From assembly GCA_910589415.1 (NCBI GenBank), contig OU342633.1:41732210-41796209 (forward strand): 64,000 nt of DNA, given 5' to 3'. Shown one piece after another: positions 22,821 to 34,444 of the stretch (position 1 is its first letter; the number at the start of each line of letters is the position of its first letter). This DNA is from Malachius bipustulatus. Taxonomy: Eukaryota; Arthropoda; Insecta; Coleoptera; Melyridae. Position numbers and translations under genes: made by a program. Below the pieces are notes generated by a model. That model was not told the origin of the DNA and searched no databases. It saw only the letters and a list, made by a program, of their open reading frames with translations.

Positions 22821-24785
22821 TGAGATAAAGGTACATATCCGTTCTATCAACTTTTTTTTTTAATTTGGCAAATTTTCGACCTTTACCAGATGTCAGGTCA
22901 GGTCAGGTGCGTTAGTTTCGCTGCGTTAGTTCAGATTAAATAGGATTGCTATTTGCTATATAGCGACATTGCAAGACCTTTCAGTAAAAAGACTGGAATA
23001 AAGACCGGGTTAGTTGTCATTTTATTCTTCAGACTTCGGGACTACATCCCATTGTCGTTTTATGGCTGCTGTATCCGTGCTGTTATAATGACATTCTTGG
23101 TAATCACAGGACTTTGGCAGCTCAACCTTCAATATCCTGATATACCTAATTCTGAAAACTCACTCATGCACTCAATAAAACAAGTCTGTGTCCTCTGTGT
23201 TTTTACTTTCGTCCTTAGTTACGATTTTAATTAATCGCACCTCTATTGTATTAATCACAACTCTGATTAACATTTTTTTTACATGTAAGTTTGACAGTTA
23301 CATCAATATACATCTCCGAGCACCATATGGCAACATGTCAATAGGGCATTGCAATCACCTTCGAGGTCTGCGTTTGCAGTTGGAGACCGAGAAAAAATAT
23401 CTTGGCCTCGACGACTAACAAAAACAAAACAAGCAGTCGTAGTCACTAGTCATGAAGTCATGCATGCAGAAACAGAAAAGCTGGAAATATCCCCAGCAGC
23501 GGCAGGAGAGAAGATGAAAAGTGGTTTCCTCCACAAGCCCATTGAATGTTAATAACGGACGACAAACGATCAGACGAGCCCCATTATAAACCTCTTTGTG
23601 TTTTGTTCACTGGTTTGGCCTGGCTCTGAGACTGGCTCTGGCTTGGGCAGTTACAGCTGCAGTAATGATCGTAATTCCTCCGACTCTCCTTGGAATAATC
23701 ACTCGCCGCGTACTTACTTACATACAAACATGGAGGCGGTAAACAAAGAGTCTGGCCGACTATCGTCTGCATACGAAGAGTAAAAAGAGAGAAGAAAGAG
23801 AGAGTGAGATAAAAAGCGACAGGTATAATGAAGGTGTGTATAAATACACTCCAGTAGAGCTCTGACCAGCAAGTCGCGGTTCAAGGTCAATGTCGGCCGC
23901 GGCCATAACACATACACACATGCATCGAGACCTCCTGCCGCGATGCCGAGTCGTTCGATTATTGGAGCGAAGCTCCGCCGAGTCTCCCATGTCTGTGTGA
24001 TTTTTTTTCCTGCTTTTTCGCTTCAGATTACCTGACAAACGACATGCGGCGATAAGAACCCATCTGACCGGAACGTTCGGTGCTTATTATTAGAACAACC
24101 TGTTTCGGTGCAGACTTTAAACTGCGAAATAGTTTTGAAAAATAACAACAATAAATAATTAATCGTTCGTTATGATTGTCAATTTAATTTGGAAACCAGA
24201 TGCTAAGATGATTCATCTCTATGTATACATATTCTGGTATTCATAGTCTGGATCTAAATTATTATAATAAGAGAGTTTCCAAGGAAATAGTTCTTATTGT
24301 CAGAAAGCATGATCGAAAGCAGAGAACTCATTTGGAGTTCCATATTACAATAAATTTCTGGCAAAAGACCAATGCCGTTGTCTTCACCAGATTTGCATCT
24401 TTATGTTATTCGAAATTTCATCTCATAATAGAAGCATCGATCATGAGAAGAATCGAGTCCTCGATTTCGAGTACTCAGTCCTCAGTCCTAAGAAACAATA
24501 ATTCTCAGTTTTATATTATATTTATTTCTTAGGTAATCACAAAACATCAAGTGGATATTTTTTGGCGATTAGCAAGCATGCCATCGAAGCGCCGAGGTGG
24601 TGCGTCCTCTGCCGACTCCAACTTACCGCAGATTCCCAGAATCATGAGAGATAACGTGGCAGTTTGAAGTGTAATAATAACTAATGTATTCTAAGAATTC
24701 ATGAATGAATCAATTCATCGTAATAATTATATTACGTCTAGAATATTTCTACCACCTCGGTTGCATATATAAATCAACTGCCCGT
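22821..24785. other. Non-genic DNA, modest GC patches
   Basis: Short overlapping open frames on both strands (22,953-24,532) show no family resemblance. CTGGCTCTG microrepeats occur near 23,620-23,645 and GA/CT-rich tracts near 23,780-23,815. No coding exon can be defended. Confidence 0.4.
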
Positions 24786-24798
24786 GGAAGAGACTTCA
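24786..24798. repeat. 5' target-site duplication of the jockey-like element
   Basis: GGAAGAGACTTCA is repeated exactly at 27,674-27,686, immediately after the element. Thirteen bases is within the normal range for target-primed reverse transcription. Confidence 0.85.
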
Positions 24799-24963
24799 AC
24801 ATCCTACGCCCAAGCAACACAACACAAAACCAAAAATCCCACAGAAAATCCAACACAAACCACAACAAACCCCACAGAAAATTGCCTAGCAATTTTCGAG
24901 ACACAAATGAAGCAAGCGCTTCAAAACATGATCACTTTACTGAGGACAGCCCTCAAACACTAA
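24799..24963 (+). pseudogene. ORF1 (gag-like) C-terminal fragment of the jockey-like element
   Basis: The frame starting at 24,799 reads TSYAQATQHKTKNPTENPTQ and onward to a stop at 24,961-24,963. The SYAQAT stretch, the glutamine/threonine-rich linker and a closing helix (IFETQMKQALQNMITLLRTA) match the end of jockey-clade ORF1 proteins, which bind element RNA. The zinc knuckles that normally precede this part are missing because the insertion is 5'-truncated exactly at the target duplication. ORF2 starts 7 bp downstream. Confidence 0.7.
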
Positions 24964-24970
24964 AACAAGC

Positions 24971-27647
24971 ATGACACTCAAAATATCCACCTGGAATGCC
25001 ACCTCAGTAAATCACAAACAAACTGAGGTGGAAAATTTCCTAAGACAACACGACATCGACATCGCACTCATACAAGAAACATTCCTCAAACCAGCACACA
25101 AATTCAACATCCCAAACTACACAGTCGTAAGAAACGACAGACTCACACAGAAGGGCGGGGGCACCGCCATTCTCATACACAAACACATCAAATTCGACAC
25201 AATCGAAACAGCGCCAAACCTGGAGGCCACCCTCATCACCATACACACACCAGGCAACACACGGACCCTGATAGGCTCAGTCTATCAGCCCCCACAATCC
25301 ATCATTCACCACAACACATACATCTCACTCTTCAACACACACGACAAAGTCATGCTAGGCGGCGACTTCAACGCCAAAAACACTGACTGGGCAGGTCCAA
25401 CAACAAACCCAAAAGGCCTCAGCCTTGAATACCTCTCGCAACTCCTCAAATTCCAAATCCTCCTCCCAGACGAGCCAACCCACTTCAACGACAACGGTCA
25501 CAACACGACAATAGACTTCTTCATCATCAAAAACATCAAACAAAATCACAACATAGAAGTCGTACACGAGCTCTCCTCGAGACATCAACCGGTGATAATC
25601 GAGATAGAGGGATTGTACGCAACACACCAAAACACAAAAACCACCAAACTCAATCACACCAAATTCAAACGAATTTTGGAAAACACACCACCAAACACAG
25701 GCCCTCTAAGTTCCCCACGGGAAATAGAAGCCGCAATAGACACACTCACACAACAGATCCAAACAGCCAAACTCCAAGCAACACACACCCACACCACCCC
25801 AAAATACACCAACAAAACAAAACTTCCACAATACTTGAAAAACCTCATCACACACAAAAACAAAGCACTCAGAAAAGCCAGGCAAACCCGAGACCCTTTT
25901 TACAAGGCCATCGTAAACCACCTGGTCAACAAAGTCAAAACAAAAATACACGAACACAGAAACGAAGAGTGGCGAAAGACACTCGAAACACTCGACACAA
26001 GTGACGGCTCTCTCTGGAAAATGACGAAAGCACTCACAAAAACAAAACACACAGAAATCCCCCCATCACACACAAAAACAAAACCGCACACACACTCGCA
26101 GAGAAAGTGGAACTCTTCGCAGACTCCCTCCAAGAGCAGTTCGAAATCAACCACTTCCCAAACACCGAAACACAAGACACAGCCACAAAAGCCTCAGTCC
26201 AAAAAATCACCAACACACCCACACAAAACCACATGACTCTCACCGACTTCGACGAAGTCAAAAACATCATCACACACCTCAAAAACAAAAAAGCCCCGGG
26301 AAAAGACGAAATTGGCAATATCCTTTTGAAACTACTCCCGGACCCATACACCCAACACATCACACAAATCTTCAACGCCTGCCTCACACAAAACTTTTTT
26401 CCACAACAATGGAAAAACGCCACAATCATACTCATACACAAGGCAGGAAAACCAAAAAAACACGCAGACAGTTACAGACCGATCAGCCTCCTCCCCTGCC
26501 TCGGCAAAACACTCGAAACCATCATCCTCACACGACTCAAAGAAACACTCGACGAGAAAAACACACTCCCCCCGGAACAATTCGGTTACTCCGGGAGGGA
26601 TACTCCACCACACACCAAGCCGCAAGGCTCACATCACAAATCACCACGGGTCTCAAGCCTCAAAAACCACACTACACGGGCGCCGTCATGCTAGACATTT
26701 CGAAGGCATTCGACAAGGTCTGGCACGACGGGCTGTTGTTCAAAATGAGAGAACTCGGCCTGCCCACACACATCATCAAACTCACACACTCCTTCCTAAA
26801 CAACAGATCCTTCCAAATCCGAATCAAAAACCAACACTCAACCCAAAGAACCGCGAAAGCGGGAGTCCCTCAAGGTTCCCCACTATTTCCACACCTCTTC
26901 AACATCTACACAGCCGACATACCAAAGCACCCAAACACACAACTCTACATGTACGCCGATGACACAGCCATCGCGTGCACAAGACAAAAACCAGAATACA
27001 TCACAAAACACATCACGAAACACCTCGAATACATTTCCGACTGGGCGACCAGATGGAAAATCAAAGTCAACCCCGACAAAACACAAGCCATCCTCTTCGG
27101 AGGAACAAAACATAAACACTTCCAACACAGAGTGGAGTTCGAGCACACTTTGCTCCCGTGGACCCCAACGGTTAAATACCTGGGGCTCACATACGACAAA
27201 CAACTGGTCTGGAAAGACCACACACAACACAAAATCAGACAAGCCAGAGCCGCCCTCGGGCGCCTCTACCCACTCCTCAACAAACACAGCACACTAAACA
27301 CAAAAAACAAACTCCTCATCTACACACAGGTAATCAGACCCGCCATCACATACGCCGCCCCCGCCTGGCACACACTCCCCAACCACACACTACACAAACT
27401 CCAAGTCATCCAAAACAAAACACTCAGAATCATTACAAACGCCCCGTTCACAATGAGCAACGAGCAACTCCACACAGAACTCAACACACCCACACTCAAA
27501 ATATACATGGAAAACATCACCAAAACATAGTCATTGACTAACACACCACTCAAAAACCACACCCTACACACATACAGCAAACACAAAAAACCCACCTCAA
27601 GAAAGACACACATCCCACACAACAGGAGTAACAGTAAATTTTACTAA
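24971..27647 (+). pseudogene. ORF2: endonuclease plus reverse transcriptase, frameshifted
   Basis: Starts at ATG 24,971. The APE-type endonuclease occupies about residues 1-212: WNATS at 8-12, QET with catalytic Glu36, GGDFNAKNTDW with Asp132 and Asn134, and TIDF with Asp182. The terminal SDH motif reads SSRHQPV, so the usual Asp is Arg204. The reverse transcriptase includes KAPGKDEI, YRPISLLPCLGKTLE, LDISKAFDKVWH, AGVPQGS and the YADD catalytic box at 26,952-26,963. The frame changes near 26,059-26,064 (a C6 run) and again near 26,587-26,600. TAG at 27,528-27,530 interrupts a frame that otherwise continues to TAA at 27,645-27,647. It matches the jockey clade. With two frame changes and a stop, this copy should be inactive in cis. 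Confidence 0.85.
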
Positions 27648-27673
27648 CTCAATTTTCATTTATGTTCACAGCA

Positions 27674-27686
27674 GGAAGAGACTTCA
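27674..27686. repeat. 3' target-site duplication of the jockey-like element
   Basis: GGAAGAGACTTCA, an exact copy of 24,786-24,798. Confidence 0.85.
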
Positions 27687-28429
27687 GTCTTGAAATATAA
27701 GTGAACCAGTATATAAAATAGATAACTTCTACTTTATGCAAATAAGTAAATAGTTTTAATCTAAGTAAAATTAAGTATTTATTCACTAAATAATTGACTT
27801 TCTGGACGAACATTTTTCAACTTAAATCCGTTACAATATTATGTGTATCGCCCTTATTATTCCTCAATTTGCATACAGGATCATATTAAAAACACTCGGT
27901 ATAATAGACCTACATGCCAACACAGGATTATCCAGACCAGCCAGACCAGAGTATAACTTCAAGGGCGGGTCCCCTCAGTGGCGAATTGTGGTCTAGTCTC
28001 GTTGAACTTGTTTGAAGAGTAAGGGTGAAATAAATTAGTGAATCAGCTCCTGCTGACAATCAGGTCTGGACGTGTTGTTTCAAAGCTGTTCAATGAAAAA
28101 ATAGCAAACTTTCAAACGATATTATCACAGACGAATAAATAAAGCCGCTGTATTATATACAGACATCTGACACGTTGACTATCTCGAGTGTTCAGGGCGA
28201 GTGACACAAGCTAAATTAACGAAGAAAAATCGTGTACTAGAAAGCATCTAAAAGCTCCAGCTCCAGCTCCAGCACCAGTAAAGTAAAGACCTGAAGCATT
28301 ATAAGACTTGAGGAGGTAAATTTCGCGACAGAAATCCAGAACAAGTATAATAATAGGGATTAGTAAAATGAGGCTAAGATGCTGGAGGAGAGGGGTCTAT
28401 CAGTCAGAACATCTCCATCTTCTATTCCA
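27687..28429. other. Non-genic DNA
   Basis: Host sequence resuming after the retrotransposon, with a short (CTCCAG)n microrepeat near 28,255-28,275. No gene recognised. Confidence 0.45.
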
Positions 28430-28628
28430 GAGAAACTTCAATAAAGAGACACTTACGCGTAGCGTTATTGGTCTATAGAGAGATGAAACATCACATCTCG
28501 TTACCGGGATAAAAGATTAAAAAAAAAGTAAAGGTATATAGAGAGAAGAAAAAAGTTATGAACTCACGATCTTGGACGCCATCGCTAGCGGTCTTCACGT
28601 CTGCACCGCTGCACCACTGGACATCCCA
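28430..28628 (-). repeat. Probable tRNA-derived SINE
   Basis: On the minus strand, TGGTGCAGCGG (28,616-28,606) fits the RNA polymerase III A box. About 35 bp further, GATCGTGAGTTCATAA (near 28,560-28,573) is a degraded B box. The tRNA-like head of roughly 65 nt is followed by a CT-rich tract, a poly-T/poly-A-containing body and a segment ending near 28,430. It does not fold into an intact tRNA, so it is a SINE head rather than a tRNA gene. The 3' limit is approximate. Confidence 0.42.
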
Positions 28629-29164
28629 GGCACTTGAAATATGCTGAAAATTAATGATGAAGATACCTTTTTGCTATGGCATCAGTTAATGAGGAAAACT
28701 TTAAAAAGTGACAACAGAACAGATCCATAAAAAAATTGGTTCTCCAGCTTGGGTCAACTGATTCAGCAACAAAAATTGTTTGGCGCAAACTATGCGCGTT
28801 AGTCAATGGAGTTGATTTGATGGAACCCATTTCACCCAATAAAATATGCTAAAGACCAACAGCAACAGCCAGTATTATAAAGGCTCATTAAGTTAACGGA
28901 CAGATTTCAGGGGCCGTTTCCAGAAAAGGTATCGACCCTATGTCGAAAATAAAGCAATTATGAAAGGGACTACAAATTAATAAAAGTTATTTGACGTGAA
29001 TATTACCTTAATGGTATCAGAAATCTTCCTGTTACCTTAATGGGCCTTTATAATATCCACTATAGTCATCTTCCTTCTGCAGTTAATCTCGAGTTAAGTT
29101 CAACAAACGCAGCTCTGCTCCAATTTAATCAATTCAGTGACGTAGTTCCAATATTATCACTCTG
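28629..29164. other. Non-genic DNA
   Basis: No supported feature. The minus-strand frame 28,651-28,839 and the plus-strand frame 29,040-29,318 lack recognisable domains. Confidence 0.4.
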
Positions 29165-29935
29165 TATACAGGGTAGGGTGTATAATAAATATGCAGGTAC
29201 CGACAAACTTTTAGGGGTGGGTAGTAGGGGGCGTCAAAAAACATTTTTTACTCATAAACATTTGCCCAAAAAAGCTTCATTTTCGAGATCCAGGGTGTTC
29301 AAATTTAGACAAATATAACTCTTTTTTGTTATAACCAGAGCCGTCTTTAGATATTGGGCGCCCTTTTGGGCTATTAAAAATAATTCGCCCCCCTTTATAA
29401 AAAAAAAATAAGATAGCTAGCTGGAGTGGGGCAGGGGCGATTTTTGGATTGCAAATAGACTACTCTTCTATCCTGCTGAACTACTGCCGCTCCACATTAA
29501 AAGTTATCCAACTAGAATTTTTATGAAAAAAATGGTGCCCCGTATAAAAAAAAAATAAGGAATACTTTTTTGTTCTTAAATCCAGGGGCTATGGAATAAG
29601 GTTTTGTATTTGTAATAAAGTATCGCAGATAGGGAGGGAAAAGTGGGAAAAAAAAGAAAAAAACCTTAATTTCTACGCCACTGGAAGAATCTACAAAATC
29701 TGAAATGGCAAAATTAAAGATCTTTGTTTGTTTATTGTTCACGCCGATTTCATCAAAATCGGTTCAAATTTACACGAGTTATAACCAAAAATGTTATTTT
29801 TTTTTTTTAATTTTAATATCTTGAAAACGAAGAATTTTTTCTTTTTGGATAATGTTTATTGAGCCAAAATTGTTCGTTTTTACGCCCCCTACACCTTTAG
29901 AAGATGGTCGGTATATTTATAATACACCCTGTATA
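29165..29935. repeat. Foldback element with TATACAGGGT ends
   Basis: TATACAGGGTAGGGTGTATA (29,165-29,184) faces ATACACCCTGTATA at the right end (29,922-29,935). Inward pairing is visible between GGGGTGGGTAGTAGGGGGCG (near 29,214-29,233) and CGCCCCCTACACC (29,883-29,895), and between CATAAACATTTG and ATAATGTTTATTG. About 29,330-29,750 in the middle is not paired and may be a separate insertion. Shares its end motif with the MITEs at 3013 and 12,776. Confidence 0.6.
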
Positions 29936-31249
29936 GGTATTAAGTTCAAAAATGATTACAATCTCAGAATTGGAAGCAGAAAAGGGTCTTTTTTTCTTGT
30001 AGTCCAGTGCTGAAGTTGAAGGCATCCAATAACATCAGAAATCCCCAGCAATATGTCTCCTGCTGTAAAAAATGACAGTTTAGGATGAGAAGCATGGAAA
30101 TAAGTTTCCGTACCGAAAGGTCTGCTGAACAGAGAAAGACTAAACGAGATATGCAGAGCAGGCCTACATAGACGCTATAGGAAAAAAAAACATCTGAGAG
30201 GAGAGAAGATCCTACACAGCACTCATCTAATCAAGGCAGCCATTGAAAACAGCAAAACCGTGAGAGTCTTGCGTTGTGGTTTGTCAAGAGCAGGGAAGGA
30301 ATCTGATGCTGGTGGTGCATCAAATAATGATAAAAGAGCGAGAATATGTAAAAGGATGAGATCGGGGAAATAACTGAAACTTTTCTCTTTGTATGAAGGT
30401 TCAAAGAAGCGTTCAAAGAAGTCAGATCTATGCGCTACATACAGCGACTCTTATTAAGTGCATTCTTTATGTTGATACCTACAGTCAACTAAAACAATTT
30501 CAAGTAAAGTTTCCAGGAGCCAGTTTCGTATTACCAACACCAACGAGAGTTTCCCGGGGAAAGTGTTCCAGGAATAGATCCAGGGAACTTTCCGGACCGG
30601 GAAAGTTTCACGGAATTACATTAAGTATTATGAGGAGGTATTCAAAAAAATAAGTGTCACGTAAATACCGATAACGGGACTAGAAAAAGCAATGTTTGAA
30701 TTAAACTTTTCCTTGCCATAGTAGCCTCGTTAAAACTTAGTTCAAGGGTGTAATGGTGTTGGTGTTGGTGTTGGCAGATCAAGAGGATTTGCGTTCTAAT
30801 AAGCAATGAAACAAAATTCGTTGGACATCAGTTGTTTACATCCCATTATAAGAGGAGTAGATCTCGTTTAGTAATTCGGGTTTCAAACTTGAATTTGCGT
30901 GATCTTATTCAGACACAGATGTTGATTTAATTGTTTTGGGAAACATAAATAACTCTCCCTTGATAATGTTTTATTTATCACGAATTACGACTTTAAGTTT
31001 ACAATTTCGAGATTTACATTTCATTTAACTCAGTAACTATTGGACATATTTATCAAGAAAATATGGCTTAGCAAGGGATGATCAGGTGAACGAAAATCAG
31101 TACCTCTGATGTTAATTCCTTCACGAGACCAGACAATTTCGAATAACCCGCTGCAGGTGATGTGGAGTTGGGCGTTCTCGATAATAGAGGAAGTCAACAT
31201 AACATCTGGGTTGTACGCATTAGAGAAACTCACAGCTGGCAAAGAGCTT
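29936..31249. other. Non-genic DNA with one open frame lacking ATG
   Basis: A plus-strand frame at 30,104-30,373 stays open for 89 codons without an ATG and encodes a very basic peptide (RAGLHRRYRKKKHLRGEK). A pyrimidine tract ending TTTCTTGTAG stands upstream (near 30,002), but the frame directly after it does not connect. I do not recognise the peptide; it could be a decayed exon or element ORF. Repeated GGTGTT units occur near 30,750-30,772. Confidence 0.3.
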
Positions 31250-31900
31250 TTCCATTTCTAAAAAAAGCAATGGATAGATGACAGCAACATTGGGAAGATA
31301 GCACCAAAGGAGAATGGGTTCGGACCCTGTGAGCCATAGGTTGGAAGGAAGTTCGGTACTCTCGACCATGACACCGGAATGGTCTTCTCAGGACACGGGT
31401 GCTTCGGCACTTACCTTAAGACGATCGGTAGGGCCAAGACCGACAAGTTTATATGTTCTGCTCAAGAAGCACACAATAATTGAATGTCAGAAATGGGCCG
31501 AACAACAGGCAAAGGTAGAAACTCCAATATGAGAACATATTGTCACGACCATGTTGGCAAACAGAAAAACCGGGACCTGGTGTCTGCCCACGTGTAAGAG
31601 ATAATGGAAGAGAAGCTAAAGGAGACAGTGAGAAAGGTAAACCAATGAAAAGAAAAAAGACACAATGGAAACCAAAACATGGTATCACCGCGACGAGGGC
31701 AGAAGACTGGAGGAGTTTTAATGAGCAGGTTGCTTGAAGTGGGCTGGAAATGGGAAGAACCATGCACGCGGGCTGCATCAAGTATTTCTCCTCGACAAAA
31801 AGAAAAGTCCAGACAACTTAAGCCAATACAGTATAAGAAAAGCCATCGGCGAGATTCTATATAACAAGTCATAAGTCTATAATATATTTTCTCATTCCCA
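31250..31900 (+). pseudogene. R1-like non-LTR retrotransposon ORF2 3' relic
   Basis: From 31,382, VFSGHGCFGTYLKTIGR is encoded; this is the T/SGHGCFxxYL motif that follows the RT domain in R1-clade elements. It is preceded by FGTLDHDTG and followed by a degraded cysteine-rich segment. The downstream part (about 31,695-31,780) carries a GAAGACTGGAGGAGTTTTAA segment similar to the GAAGAATGGAGGGGTTTTAG found 3' of ORF2 in the R1-like fragment at 52,427-53,158. Stops and frame changes show that it is dead. Ends and target duplication were not found. Confidence 0.62.
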
Positions 31901-33591
31901 CGAAGCTCGACTTGGCAAGTCATGAGCCAGGCTCGCCAAGTCCCGCGTCGTGGGAAGGCGCCATTGCATAAGTTCTGGTGTCGATAATGATATGATGACT
32001 TCTTCAGAGAAAAAAGTTTTAAGCCTCAAGATTACCCTCAAGCCTCTTTGCAAAAAATAACTTCAGATTCAATTATTTATTTATTTATTCAAAAAATACT
32101 TAAGAGCTTAAGACTGTCATTTTATTAAGGGCTGTCAAGACCAGAATTCTGACGTCAAAACTGCCGCGTGTGTTTTCACAGAGTTATATCTTGAGATAGG
32201 AAGCAGATATTGAAACGTCGTTTTTACCATTGTCTTCAGGAAACTCAAGACAATTGATTAAAGGAAAGCAGTTTTTTTATTGCCAATGCCTTTAAATAAT
32301 CGTCAGTTAATATCTACGTCTACTTACTTATAAATTTACTCATTCATCTGATGACGACAAATTTCTATTTCTATTATGGAATAATTTTTCTTGGTCGCAT
32401 AATAAATAAATTAACATACCGTAACAGTCGGCAACAACAAGACATCTCATAATCTGGATAATAACATTAAATTCCCTTCTGCGATTACGTAAGGTCTATT
32501 ATAACGGCCGCATTGTGCTCCGACTTCTCCCGTCCTCCCCGAGTCCTCTCCCGCATTCTGCTCGTGTTCCGGTTGACTAACGTTCTCATCTCCAATAATA
32601 ACGCGCAACAAAGGCCCTGTCAGGGTCCTTTGACAGATCGAGAAACACCAACACCAACACCAACAGCAGCCAGCTAACCAGGCAACCCTTCTCATCTTTG
32701 CCATCATGCATGTCTCCAGCCAGCCAGCGCGGGGAGTTGGGGGTTGAGACAACTCCCTCCTTTCATATTCACAATGATCCTTTACCCGGATAAAGCCGGA
32801 CCTGGACCTGATACGGATGATCGAGTTTATAGTAGCCGAGACTGACCTTAAGCACCACGACTGCTGCGGGACTGACCGGATCGACCGGAAAACGAATTAC
32901 GGCATCGAAAGAGGTTGGTCGGATTGGTCCCCGGGGATGCGTTACAATATTTCATCATAAACTACTAAAAGCCACCCTTTCTTCCCGTAAGGAGAACTAA
33001 TGAGACCACTTTTGCTGCCACTGAATTTCACTTCGGTTAAGTTAAAAAGTCCCGGGAGAGAGATGGTGAAAAATTGTCGGCTGCTGAAAAACGATCTGGC
33101 TGTAATTTCTTGGATCTTCGATGCGATGTATCGGTAACGATGATTTAATAGTTTGATTTTCCTCTCGCCTAACGGTGGAATTAACATGATGCTCTTTCTA
33201 AATATTATTGAAATTTACTTTTCAAGAGGGTAACTCTATAATAGGATGAAGAGCCAGACTGTTTCCCATCAAGATATACGAGTAGGTATTACTTGTAATT
33301 TGTAATGCGTTGATAAAGAAACATCTGCCTGTTTAAGAGGAAAATCTTAATAGAAATTTAATGGAAGACTGTTCGAATCCAGATAAAGTTTACACGAACC
33401 AGACCAGCAGAAATCTTTCAGAGTAACAAGTTTATTGGAGCCTGGTCTCTGATAAGCTCCGAAACATTCGAGTGGTTTTATTTTCGGTGGCCTGCTGCGG
33501 TGGATTTTATCGAACTATTCAATTTCCAAGACGTAATTTCTTTTTTTTTATCTCTTCATAAAAAATCCTTTAATCACATAGTTCGAGGTTC
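31901..33591. other. Non-genic DNA with a GC-richer patch near 32,500-32,940
   Basis: An (AACACC)n-like microrepeat at about 32,643-32,668 keeps a minus-strand frame open (32,447-32,752) but gives only Trp/Cys repeats. No gene recognised. Confidence 0.4.
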
Positions 33592-34167
33592 GTGAAGTTG
33601 GCACCCCTAAGTGAGAATTTTTATAAAATTCAAACGGCATTCGCTTGTCCACGGTTTGTCCACGTTATTCCAACCAAAATATCGTTTGTCCACTCCTCAA
33701 AAAAATTTACAGCAAAATTTAAGAAAAGAAACATTTACCACCCCCAATTTGTCGTTAATTTTCATACGGATACAATTGTCCACGATTTGTATACGTTCGT
33801 TTGTCCAACCCATAAATGGAAAGATACAAAGATTAAAAAAAAACATTCTTATAAACAACCTGAACTGACAGTTTCCTACTGTTAATTAATTATTAATTAA
33901 ATTTTTTCATTAATTTTTTAATTTTTTAAAAAAATTTTTGGAGGGTGGATAATGAAAATTTTGGTTGTAAGAACGTGCAAAAATGGCGTACAAACGATAC
34001 CGTTTGAATTTTATAAAAATTCTAATTAGGGGTTGCTGTCAATTTTTTTACTGTGGTCATAACTTTTTTTTGGAAGGAGGACGAACGAAAATTTTGGTTG
34101 GACAAATGTGGACAAATCCTGGACAAACAAATCTTATAAAAATTCGCATTAGGGGTGCCAACTTCAC
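33592..34167. repeat. Foldback MITE, TTGTCCACG family, copy 2
   Basis: The ends GTGAAGTTGGCACCCCTAA on the left and TTAGGGGTGCCAACTTCAC on the right are exact inverses. The arms hold CGGTTTGTCCACGTTATTCC, TATCGTTTGTCCACTCCTCA and similar units, and inverted GGACAAATGTGGACAAATCC. The copy at 3640-3998 shares the ends and units but is shorter. The overlapping open frames inside it (33,592-33,885) are repeat-derived, not genes. Confidence 0.75.
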
Positions 34168-34444
34168 TGAGCTCATGTAAGTCGACAGAGAAAATGATGT
34201 AGCGTTTTCCTTTAGATCGTTAGAGTTTTTTTTTTACCTGGAAGTAAGAAAAATTCCCTGGAGGAAATAATTTATGTAGGTAATTATAGTGGAATAATAA
34301 AAACAGCTAATGTCGCATTAACGTGATCAAATTTCTTTAAGAAAAATACCCAAACGAAGTTTCCAAAAGCTTTCAAAGGGCAATTTAAAAGTTTACAGGC
34401 ATCAGAACCATTGTTTTGTTACTCCAGCGAAACGATTTCCGTGT
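34168..34444. other. Spacer with no assigned content
   Basis: AT-rich, nothing recognised. Confidence 0.4.

Larger units (their letters stand above)
24799..27673 (+). mobile_element. 5'-truncated jockey-like non-LTR retrotransposon
   Basis: Bounded exactly by the 13 bp duplication GGAAGAGACTTCA, the element is 2875 bp. It contains the last part of ORF1 and a complete-length but broken ORF2 with endonuclease and reverse transcriptase. The 5' end is truncated inside ORF1, as is common when reverse transcription stops early. After the inferred ORF2 end at 27,647 there are only 26 bp before the duplication and no poly-A tail. The sense strand is extremely rich in A and C (long ACA/CAC runs), unlike the flanking host DNA. 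Confidence 0.88.

Noticed and set aside
26057..26066. C-CCC-CCA heptamer at the first frame change in ORF2, as a programmed -1 frameshift site
   Set aside because: The change falls between endonuclease and RT domains, where jockey-like elements have a continuous ORF. A second frame change and a stop follow. An indel in a C run is the simpler explanation.
25040..27622. Many long minus-strand open frames opposite the retrotransposon
   Set aside because: They are shadows created by the A/C-rich sense strand, which lacks stop codons on the opposite strand. Their Val/Cys/Phe-rich products match nothing.
28558..28628. tRNA gene
   Set aside because: The B box is degraded and no cloverleaf with an acceptor stem could be formed. 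A SINE head fits better.
32447..32752. 101-codon minus-strand ORF with a Trp/Cys run
   Set aside because: The run is a translated AACACC-type microsatellite. The rest has no family resemblance.
33592..33885. 97-codon ORF as a gene
   Set aside because: It lies inside the inverted-repeat element and is made of its repeated TTGTCCACG units.
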